Made by a program: the position numbers and the translations under genes
Notes under the pieces: model-generated
Told to the model about the DNA's origin: nothing
Seen by the model: only the letters and a program-made list of their open reading frames with translations
The model's database searches: none
Origin: Tulasnella sp. 424
Lineage: Eukaryota > Basidiomycota > Agaricomycetes > Cantharellales > Tulasnellaceae
Assembly (NCBI GenBank): GCA_019633425.1
Contig: WSUB01000076.1
Location: forward strand, 124,001-188,000
Direction: 5' to 3'
Length of the DNA: 64,000 nucleotides
In this document: one piece after another, positions 35,326-45,200 of the stretch
Layout of the letters: each line of letters opens with the position of its first letter
How positions within the stretch are numbered: position 1 is the stretch's first letter

Positions 35326-36897
35326 ATGGTATGTTTTCCCATTTTCTTTAAAGTCTCCACAACTCAATGCGCTTCCGGACACCACTTTAGTGGCTCCTTT
35401 CGTTCCTTCCCAACAACCAAACCAACGTTGTCGAAACGCCTAGAATTAATTTGGCCACTCGAGGAACCCCATTGGAGTACCAAAGCAATTCAACATTTGT
35501 ACAAATTCCGGAAGAGATCCTCCTTCTCATCGCAGATCACTTGGACGAGACGGCAAAAGCGTCCCTTATTCGGACATGCCGATACTNNNNNNNNNNNNNN
35601 NNNNNNNNNNNNNNNNNNNNNNNNNNNNNNNNNNNNNNNNNNNNNNNNNNNNNNNNNNNNNNNNNNNNNNNNNNNNNNNNNNNNCCGGAAGAGATCCTCC
35701 TTCTCATCGCAGATCACTTGGACGAGACGGCAAAAGCGTCCCTTATTCGGACATGCCGATACTTTCACAGCCTGCTCGAAGTCAATCTCTACCACCGCAT
35801 CGCCCCCGTCTTCCCTTGGCGCTACCATAGGAACGACCTTCTGTTTCGCACGCTAGAGCAGCGCCAAGACCTGCTACCTTTCATCCGCACCTACCATGGT
35901 CCTCTCCTACCAGGGGACCTCGAATCACCCCCAGAATCACCTCAAAAGCAGAGTTTCTGGGATAGGTTTAAAAAACGGCGGAGAGTAGAATCCATAAATT
36001 ACGGTGTTCGTCCCATCAATCAGATGAAGAGTTTCAAACGAGCAGTATCCATCTTCAAGAAAGCGACTAACATCGAGGAGCTTACTTTTACCGACAATTC
36101 CTCGTGGACATCAGATCCACTTTTTGAGCCCATTCAAAAGGCAGTATCGGAAATGTCATTGAAGAAACTCACCCTGTGGCGCTGCGAGGGGATGATCCAA
36201 GTCCTTCGGGATCAACCGGAGTTGGAAGAGCTTTCGTTCGGGTGGAATGATCATGGGTTAGAACAGTTGGAGAAAACAGACATTCCAAAGCTTAAAGCTC
36301 TCACCGCATCGTTGCGGGAGGCAGCACTACTTGTTCCGGGTCGCCCGATCGAACGATTGAGCCTTGTTCCAGGCTTTGGACCACAAGATTTCGACGAGCC
36401 ACTTTTCGATAAGTTACTTCTTTCTACGACGCGCATACTTGAATTCTCCATTCAACTGTATCGTCCATGGGAGGATGAACGGGTCCGGGCAGTAATCCGT
36501 GTCATTGCTCGGACCTTGCCTGGACTGGAAAGGTTAACATTGACTGTTGAGGGGCAGATCTCTGGTCGAGTTGTAGGCAATTCTTCCATCCTGATGTTTT
36601 CCCGCCTTGATTAATGACCCGTCTTTTCGCTCTCAGATCCTGGACGAGATACCCTCCCTTCCGTCGATCCGGTACTTGACCTTCGTCGAGGCCAGATTGG
36701 CCACCGCTGCGGATCAGGCCCAGTCCGCTGTCCACAATTCGACTCAATCCCCGCACAATGACGATACTGTCCAACAAACTCCCGCTGTGGAGGAATGGGA
36801 CGACATTTTTGATCGGTTAAGAGCGCTGTGTCCGTCACTCGTCAATGTAGGCTACACACCATTAATAATTTTCGGTTCTTATGAGTCATCGGAGTAG
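35326..36897 (+). CDS. F-box protein, type 2, gene 6 (contains assembly gap)
   Basis: ATG alone at 35326-35328, 62-bp intron ending ACTTTAG, exon 2 35391-36572, last exon 36637-36897. F-box: FVQIPEEILLLIADHLDETA with LIRTCRYFHSLLEVNLYHR, interrupted by an N run. The 79 bp on both sides of the run are identical. Removing the run and one copy gives a normal paralogue of 422 residues. Then come MSLKKLTLWRCEGMIQVLRD, REAALLVPGRPIERLSLVPG and ILDEIPSLPSIRYLTF. The second intron uses donor GTAGGC instead of the GTAAGT of most copies. A short stretch after LLSFLP is deleted relative to neighbours, but in frame. Confidence 0.72.
35587..35684. other. Assembly gap (98 N)
   Basis: 35508-35586 and 35685-35763 are identical (79 bp). 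The duplicated arm plus the N run total 177 bp, the same total as at the other gap (77 + 100). An unmerged contig overlap is the simplest reading. Confidence 0.8.
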
Positions 36898-37058
36898 GCG
36901 ATACTGCTCATTGCTCTGCAATTTCTCTCCACTTGTTCTCATCTCCCGCTTACTAATTAACACGTGGCATTTCTCGTGGCACTATTTGTTCTTGCACTAC
37001 CACCACCACCTGCCTCGTGTGTGTCGCTCTTTAGTTCTCCCCTCTGGTCCCAGTACCC

Positions 37059-38436
37059 ATGGTAGGTTTCCCCATCTTCTTCAACGTCTCCAAAACTCAA
37101 TGCGCTCCGGGACACCACTTCAGCGGCTCCTTTCGTTCCTTCCCAACGTCCTGCACCTCGACAACCGAACCGGCGTCGCCGAAACACCTAGAATTAATTT
37201 GGTCACTCGAGGGACGCCATTGGAATGCCAAAGAAACTCGACATTTACACAAATCCCGGAAGATATTCTCTTTCTCATTGCAGATCAATTGGACGAGACG
37301 GCAAAAGCGTCCCTGATTCGGACCTGCCGATACTTTCACCGCCTGCTCGAAGTCAGTCTCTACCGGCGCATCACTCTCAGCCTCCTTGGGCGCTATGATA
37401 GGACCGACCGTCTGTTTCGAACGCTAGAGCAGCGCCAAGACCTGCTACCTTGCATCCGCACTTACCATGGTCCTCTGCTGCCAATAATCCTTGAATTCGA
37501 ATCACTACCCCGAAAGCAGAGTTTTCTGGGCATGTTTAAAAAACGGCGGAGGGTAGGATCCGTCGATTACGTTCTTCGTCCCATCAATGAGACGAACGGT
37601 TTCAAACGAGCAGTATCCATCTTCAAGAAAGCGACCAACATCGAGGAACTCGACTTAATAGACTACTACGGATGGCTGGAGGATCTAAGCTTCGAGCCCA
37701 TCAAAACGGCAGTATCGACAATGTCATTGAGGAAACTTACCCTATGGGACGGCGACGGGTTGGCCCAAGTCCTTCGGGATCAACCGGAGTTGGAAGAGCT
37801 TTCGTTTGGGTGGAATAGTCATGGGTTAGAACAGTTGGAGAAAACAGACGTTCCAAAGCTGAAAGCTCTAAATGCACCGTTGCGGGAGGCAGCGCTACTT
37901 GTTCCAGGTCGCCCGATCGAACGATTGAGCCTTGTTCCAGGCTTGGGACATGAGTTCGACGAGCCACTTTTCGATAAGTTCCTCCTTTCTACGACGCGCA
38001 TACTTGAATTCTCCATTCAACGGTATCGTCCATGGGAGGATGAGCGGGTCCGGGCAGTAATCCGTGCCATCGCTCGGACCTTGCCTGGGCTGGAAAGGTT
38101 AACATTGACTGTTAAGGGACAGATCTCTGGTCGAGCTGTAGGAAATTCTTCCATCATGATGTTTCCGCCTTGATTAATGACCCGTCTGTTCGCTCTCAGA
38201 TCCTGGACGAGATACCCTCCCTTCCGTCGATCCGGTGCTTGACCTTCATCGAGGCCAGGTTGGCCACCGCTGCGGATCAGGCCCACTCCGCTGTCCACGA
38301 TTGGAATCAATCCCCGCACAATGAGAATACTGTCCAACAAACTCCCGCCGTGGAGGAATGGGACGACATTTTTGATCGGTTAAGAGCGCTGTGTCCGTCG
38401 CTCGTCGACGTCAGCTACACACCACCGATAATTTGA
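37059..38436 (+). CDS. F-box protein, type 2, gene 7
   Basis: Exons are the ATG alone (37059-37061), 37124-38137 and 38200-38436, giving 417 residues. First intron 62 bp. The second begins GTAGGA, a weaker donor shared in part with gene 6, its closest relative. F-box: FTQIPEDILFLIADQLDETA with LIRTCRYFHRLLEVSLYRR. The leucine-rich body has MSLRKLTLWDGDGLAQVLRD and QPELEELSFGWN, then REAALLVPGRPIERLSLVPG with a small deletion after it. The last exon is ILDEIPSLPSIRCLTF. No lesion was found. It follows gene 6 directly, without a type 3 copy between. Confidence 0.78.
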
Positions 38437-39025
38437 TTCTTGCGGGTCATCGATATAGTCAATACTGCTCACTGCTCTCCGATTTCTCTCCCCCTGATCT
38501 CATCTCCCGCTTCCCCAATTAACGCGAATTCTATCTTTCTCAGAAATGCCTAAAGTACCTTTTCCCGAGTGAGCTCATCAGTTCGCTGGCGTCTCTGTGT
38601 GTATTTTTGCCCCACTTCAGCTTCTTTAAAATCTTTCTGTATTTACACGCTGTCTATCCCAGTGATTTCAGTGTGAGGAATCTGCCGGCTAGTGTTGCCG
38701 CTGAGTAAAGCGAAGTAAATTGAAGTGTCCACTTCAACGCACTTCGATGAGTCAAAGTTTGTCGAAGTTTGGGTCTGTTCGAGAGAAATCTCCACAACTT
38801 CCGCGGCTCCTGGAAATCTGACTCACAGAGGTTGGCAAAGTGCTTCGGTCCCGCTTCGATGAGTCGAAATTTCGACGACTTCGAACTCCCCGACAGCATT
38901 ACTGACTGGAATGCCGCACTTCGGTGACGATTCTATTTCGAATATAAGTCACTATCACCGCCGCCACACTACCACTACCCAGCAAAATCCATCATTTCTT
39001 CCTGCCCCCTCCGACACCCTCTGGC
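38437..39025. other. Spacer with type 3 flank relic and possible insertion
   Basis: 38520-38680 resembles the upstream flank of type 3 copies (AGAAATGCCTAA, GATTTCAGTGTGAGGAA). From about 38685 to 38905 the sequence is unrelated and rich in the word CTTCGATGAGTC and its variants, with weakly matching inverted ends. 38910-39025 is the immediate leader of the intact type 3 gene. Confidence 0.4.
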
Positions 39026-40304
39026 ATGGTAAGTCCTATCGTTCTCTCATGGACTCAACTTACTTACCCCTGCGGTGGTATCGTTTTATAGGCAGAGCTC
39101 CAAAAGCCTTCGGTCCTCTCCCAGATTCTGCGTCTTACGAACCAGGTCCCGAATTTCGAAATATTCACGAAGGGACCTCCACTCAAGCTCCTTCAACACT
39201 CAAAACTCGTTCAAGTTCCAGTAGAGATTCTCCTCCTCATCGTGGATTACCTGGACAGGGCAGATCTAGTTAGTCTCATCCGGACCTGTCAACACTTCCA
39301 TCACCTACTCGAAGGAGCCATTTACCGCGACATCAGGCTCTTCATTTCTTGGGGCGACAAAAGATGCGAAATGCTCTTTGAGACGTTGGTGAACCGCCCG
39401 GACCTTATCCTCAACATACGCAGCTACCACGGTGCCCTCTTGTCACCAACCGTGAGGCATCCGGACACGATCCATGAAACAAAGGGTTTCAAGAATGCGC
39501 TGTTCTTCTTCAACAACGCTACGAATATCGTGGATCTCAACATCACGTGGGGTCCAAATTGGCCCCAGGACGGACAGGTCGCGCCCATCGCCGCGGCAGT
39601 ATCTAGATTGACGTTGAAGCGGCTCACTCTGTGGAGCTACTTCGGATTGGCCTCCGTCCTTCGAGCCCAACCGGAGTTGGAGGAACTTGTTCTCCGCTGG
39701 GCCGGTCCTGGCTTGGAAAAGCTGGAGAAAACGGATGTTCCAAAGCTTAGGTCTCTCTCGGCGCCACTGAGAGAAGCGGCGTACCTCGTCCCCGGTCGTC
39801 CGATCGAGCGGCTCAAACTTTGCACGAGCTTTGGCTCCACATATTTCTATGAGGGTCTTTTCGACAAACTCTCCCTTTCTACGAGTCGCATATCGGAGCT
39901 TTCAGTCGCGATATATGCGGCATATGACGAAGAAGGAGTCCGCGCGGCGATCCGAGCCATTGTTCGGAATTGCCCGGAGGTAGAGAAGTTGGAGATAATT
40001 GTTGGAGGAGATATCTCTAGGGAAGCTGTGAGTGTCTGCTCTACGGAAAACCTTTATCCGTGCCGCATTTAATAAAACCCTTCTTCTCAATCAGACTCTG
40101 GAGGAGATCCCCTTGCTCCAGTCCCTCCGGTGCTTGACCTTCCTCAAAGCCAGACCGGCAGTTCTCCCTCCCCTAGTCACCACCGATCCCCCGCCCGGCC
40201 CCCATGTTGACCAACGAGACAGTGACCCGGAGAAATGGCGCGATCTTCTCGCTGAGTTGAAACAATCGTGCCCGTGGTTAGCCAATGTCAGTTACACACC
40301 ATGA
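39026..40304 (+). CDS. F-box protein, type 3 (intact copy)
   Basis: Exons are the ATG alone (39026-39028), 39092-40027 and 40095-40304, giving 382 residues. The first intron is 63 bp (GTAAGT to TTATAG). Leader AELQKPSVLSQILRLTNQVP, then F-box VPVEILLLIVDYLDRADLVS and LIRTCQHFHHLLEGAIYRD. It shares with type 2 the blocks RPDLILNIRSYHG, GFKNALFFFNNATNIVDLNI, LTLKRLTLWSYFGLASVLRA, LEKLEKTDVPKLRSLSAPLR and AAYLVPGRPIERLKL. The last exon begins TLEEIPLLQSLRCLTFL. It is shorter than type 2 proteins. No lesion; the other type 3 copies in the window are dead. Confidence 0.78.
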
Positions 40305-40814
40305 ATCATTTCCAATCGCTCTGTTGTGGTTTAGCTCTGGTCATTTTGCTTCCGTTTGCTTCCGTGATTATATACACGCCTACCTCTTATCTCTCTTCTC
40401 GGCTATCCAATTTGCAATTAACTTTTCTCTCTAAGCGTGGAAGTGGATATTATTGATAAAAGATCTCAAAGCATTGAATCTCTCTAGCATATCTCCAAGG
40501 TACCGTTTCCAGAATATTTAGTATCGTTCAGGATAGAGGGTCCAGCTGGAAAAGCGATGGACAGGGTGTATTCATTGTTGTCTCGAACGGAACGGTTTGC
40601 AGTCCGACCTTGCTTCGTCGCATGGAGGCTTGGATTAGTAACCGACAGAGACAAAACGGCCCGACAAAGAAAATTTAGCGTCGGCGTGTCCATAACCGTA
40701 CACATGCACCGCTTTTTGCCCTAAGCTCTGGCCAAACAAACTGTGCGAAACGCTGAAGAGCCCCTTTTAAACAAAACGCTCCAAGTCTACCAGCCGTTCC
40801 ACGTATTCGGAGAA
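40305..40814. other. Intergenic, no gene seen
   Basis: It marks the end of the F-box arrays. No array-like sequence or convincing open frame was found; its right end is the 5' flank of the zinc-finger gene. Confidence 0.45.
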
Positions 40815-41671
40815 ATGGAGACATATCTAGAGTATGTAAGTTTTCCTTTTAACTTCAGTATCAAAGGTTCTCATGACTTTCTTTCCACAGGTGTGTTCTT
40901 TTCTCGGAGGGTTGTGGATGTGAAGCCGTCCACGAGGAGATGAAGAAACTGTTTCATCACTCGCTAGCCTATCATCCAGATCTTTCCACCTGGAAAGTGG
41001 CTCTTCTGAGATGCGAGTGCGAAGGTTTGCAACGGACCATACAGGTGTTGGACGATCATTGGCAGATTTCCTGCCCGAGGAGAGCGATCCCTTCCAGCCC
41101 GGGCGTACGGAGGGTCGATAGCTCCTTCAGCACGTCTTCCATGCCTCAGCTCTACTACCAAGCCCCTTCAAACAACATGATGCCCCTCGGACTCGAGGAA
41201 TTCTCGTTGTCCACGGAGCCAAGCATGGCCCGGGCGGAAGGTTTCAAGCCACCGGATCTCCCGGTCCCGAATCCAAGCCCAACGTTTGAGGAGGTGATCA
41301 AGGTTCCAGCAGTCCGTCGGAGCTCGTCCCGCGAAAAGATGGTCGAGAAATGCAGATGCGAGCAGTTCGCCGAACAGCGTGCTCAGTACAAGATCAATCC
41401 TGGTGGGACTCGGGCCTTGATGGTGCATGTCGCAACGGCATGCCGGTACAACCGTCCTACTGGTGCAGAAGAGTGTTGGAAGTGCCCTGAACCGCAGTGT
41501 CGCCATGTAACACCACGGCGGGACAACGTCCTGAAGCACTATAGGAAGATGCACGGAATGGCGGCACCAGCACCTATCCAAGTCTGGAAATGCGTGTATT
41601 GTAATTTTAGGCCGGATCCCGAACGAGAGATAATAGAAAATCACCTAAAGATGGCGCACCCGTTTTGGTAG
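40815..41671 (+). CDS. C2H2-like zinc-finger protein
   Basis: A 17-bp first exon (40815-40831) and exon 40891-41671 give 265 residues. The donor GTATGT at 40832 is chosen because the neighbouring GTAAGT four bases later does not keep the frame. It starts METYLECVLFSEGCGCEAVH and has a proline/serine-rich middle. Two C-terminal fingers follow: C-x4-C with H-x4-H in CPEPQCRHVTPRRDNVLKHY then RKMHG, and C-x2-C with H-x4-H in WKCVYCNFRP to NHLKMAHPFW. The spacing is C2H2-like but not canonical. A DNA-binding or regulatory role is possible; no target can be named. Confidence 0.65.
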
Positions 41672-42275
41672 CTTGATCAGACAGTGGGGTCAGAAGGTTG
41701 GACTTTTAGCGGGACTTGTAGATTTAATGTTGTTCGAGGATGTCGTTGTACACATTTACCAATATGAGAGCACTGCGGGAAGCGAGATTTCTACGCGTGG
41801 GAGCCAGCTGGAGGTTAATTACCTCCTCCCACGCAAGATTTAATAGCCATAGCGTGCTTAACAGCGTGATTCTTGGCCATGCCAGCACGAGGGAGTCAAC
41901 GTATTCGGGGGAGGCGATCGGACAAAACCCAAACGGATTTTCCCGAATTCCCTCAAATTCCCCGCAATGATTTTGGGAGACTCTCTCATAAACGCCTAGT
42001 GACGCATGGCTCGAATTCTTCGGTACGCATGACTTGATACGCGACATGTGGACGCCAAGTCCCGGGTGGGCGCCTAACGCCGGTTCCGGCAACAAATAGT
42101 CAGCTTATGTAATCATCACCACCATTTCGATTTCCGTTTCGACTGATCCGGTCGCTCTCTCTCTTGTCCCGTCCCGTTGAAGCTCTTGCCCTTAAAAAAT
42201 TGCTAGTGGCTGGAAATTTTCAAATTCGTCGACCTTCACCTCTCAGCCGCATCAAGGCAGTCGACGCTTCCAGCC
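41672..42275. other. Intergenic region upstream of the ABC transporter
   Basis: It holds the 3' flank of the zinc-finger gene, a strong palindrome at 41795-41834, and a pyrimidine-rich promoter-like stretch before the ABC transporter ATG. No coding signal was recognised. Confidence 0.45.
41795..41834. repeat. 40-bp interrupted palindrome
   Basis: The outer arms GCGTGGGAG and CTCCCACGC are perfect inverted repeats. The centre GGAGGTTAATTACCTCC is itself a near-perfect palindrome. It could be a protein-binding site or a hairpin in the 3' region of the zinc-finger transcript. Confidence 0.5.
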
Positions 42276-45200
42276 ATGAAGCAACCGCTATACCTCCTAT
42301 TTGCCGTCGCTCAAACGACCGCGGCGGTACTTAGCGCGACACTTCTTGCCGTCAACCGCGCACGAAACCCAACAGGCAGGATCAAACTCCCCATATTCAC
42401 CGAGGCTTCCGTGGACAGAGCGTATGCAAGCGACGGAGCTGATGGTGCTGAGGAATTGGAAGGGGGTGACAAAGTCGATCCGTTCGACGTCTCAATACCT
42501 CTCGATTTTCTCAACGGCACGCCAATAGACGAGGATAAATTCTGGGACGAGGTGCGGGTGCCTTGAATTAGAATGAATATGTGAAATTATCTGACTTTTT
42601 TTGGCATTTAGATGCGCGTCCGCAAAGTCGTCCAGACTGCCCTTCTGGTGCTCCTCGTCATATTCGACGCAATTTCACTCGGCTGGCTCATCATTGCCGA
42701 CGACTCCTCCGCTGAAATTCCTCACATCGTAGCCTCGTCTCTGCAACTGGCTTTCTCCTTCTACATCCTCGTTCTTTCTCTCTACACCATCGGTGAAGTC
42801 GAGGTGGACGCCCACTGGACCTCCGTCATGCACATTTGGGGCATGGTCGCCCTCGCCACCGCCCTCTATGCAACCCGTCTCCTACTCCCCAAGTCTCTCA
42901 CATCAGCTCCGGAAGCTCCTTTCACAAAAATCTTCGACTTCGCTTCACTCGGGCTGTACGTCATACTCTTCGGCATCGCGTCCTTCACCAACCGAGGTCC
43001 CAAAGTCCATTTCCCACCCGAGCGAATTTACTCCGCCAAAACATTATCTTCAAGCGCACCGACAGTTTACGCCAACGTCACAGGCTACGTCCGCGAATCG
43101 ATATACTCCGTGCTCCTCTTCGCATACACCACTCCGGTGGTCATGCTCGGCTACACCGCCGAATCACTGGAAATCCGCGATTTACCGATCGTTCCAGCCG
43201 ATATGCGCGCGACACCCATCTTCACGGCCATGAGGAGAGTGTACAAATCGATCAAGCTTCCCAAAATGTGGCAGAGCAAAGCGGGTGACGGATGGGAGCT
43301 GCTGTATAAGCTGTTTAAAGTCAATTGGTCGACATTTGTGCTGCAAATGAGCTTGGCTGCGGTTACGGCTGTGCTTTATTATGTGCCGGCGTACTTTTTG
43401 CAGTCGTTGGTGCATTTCTTGGAGATTTCGGATGAAGGTGGCAAGCCGGATGCGTCTTGGGGGTGCGTGTCTCCTTAAATGGTATTGACGGTTGCCTTTG
43501 GTTTTTGCTCATGACTGCGCGTTTCAGATGGGTTTATTGTGCAGGACTGTTCTTCAGCATTGCTATCAACTACAGTGCGTGATGCCGTTGCTTTGAAGGT
43601 CACCCACATATCGCTAATTGGATTTTCCTTATTTTTCGTTCTAAAATAGTCCTCACTGGTCAACTTTGGTATGCACATATTCATTTCTTCCAGCTGTTGT
43701 GATATTGAAAATTTGCGTCATTCAGGTCACTCTCAACAACGATGCTCCAAGTCCGACTCCGAGTCCAACTCAACACCATGCTCTTCGCCAAGACGCTCGT
43801 CCGCAAAGACATCGCATCGGCCGGAGCTCCAACCACCGCGCCTTCCACACCCGTAACGTCCACGCCGAATACGGCCACCCCAACGACCTCGGTCCCTTCT
43901 TCCCCCGCAGCTCATACCGCGCCGCTGCCCGGAGAAGGCGATAACATCCACGTTGAGGAGGCTCCGTCCGCAGAGAAGAAGGAAGAGGAAGATTTCTCGA
44001 CCAAGGCGCAGATCATGACGCTGATGACTACGGACGTGGATCGGGTTAGTGAATTCGCGTGGCATATGTTTTCGTTGGTCGGTGAGTAGGTTTCTGTGTT
44101 GTTTTGGTTCATCGAGTCTTTGTTTGGACTAACAATCGCCGGGGGGCCGCTCATTAGATGCCCCGATTGAGATTGTTATTGGGACGATTTTCTTGTATCG
44201 TTTACTTGGAGTTTCGTGTTTCTTCGGATTGGCTGTTACGTGCGGTGAGTACCCGTCTCCTGGTTCCATCTTATATCTCTGAGTTAACTCGTCACTCGTA
44301 AAATGCAGTGTTCCTCCCTGTAAACCACTTTGCTTCCAAGGTCGTCATCAAAGCCCAAGATAATCTCATGAAGTCTCGAGATGAACGAGTTTCTCTCATG
44401 AACGAAGTAAGAATAGACAGGTTTTGGGGTCCAGCAGTAACGCTCAGATTGCTTATTCCGGCGTGCGATGCGCGGTTTAGATCCTCGGTGGAATTCGCAT
44501 GCTCAAGTTCATGGCCTGGGAACGAAGTTTCGAGAAACGTGTGTTGGCTATTCGGGAGAAGGAGTTGAGTTACCAGAGAAGGAATTACTACATTGAAGTG
44601 CTGTTCAACTTCATTTGGTACGTTCTTCATCTGACCTTTATTGTTGCCCTTCGTGGTGGTGGTGAGAGAGTGAGCTAATAGAAGCTGGCCCAAACTCTAC
44701 GCATCGTAAATAGGGAAGGATCTCCTATTCTGGTCACCTTGGTCTCATTCTGGCACTTCGCGGTTGTTAGAGGGATGCCACTTACTCCCTCGATTGCGTT
44801 CACTTCGGTACGGGTTTCTGGAACAGGCTTGGGGCCGCAGTTGTCGCTCCAGAACTGACGCATCGAAATCTCGTTCATTTCTCAGCTAAGCGTCTTTAAC
44901 GAGTTGAAGTTTGCGGTACGGCCGGGTTCTGTTGAGCCACAGTATGGAGATCATCTTAGCTGATAACCTCTGCCCCTCCATCAGCTGAACACTCTTCCCG
45001 AGACGTTCATCAACATGCTCCAAGTTCGTTCAACTCGGCCACCCACGCGCTTTTAGCGAAAAAGCGGATACTGATGAATGGATTGATTGAATAGAGTCTG
45101 GTTTCCGTCCGCCGAATCGAAAACTACCTCCACTTGCAAGAAGTCAATTCAGTCCCACCACTCCACGAACAAGCCGAACTCGGCATCGCTTTGAACAACG

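Noticed and set aside
40484..40705. Minus-strand open frame after the F-box array
   Set aside because: No similarity to array members or known domains and no supporting splice or promoter signals.
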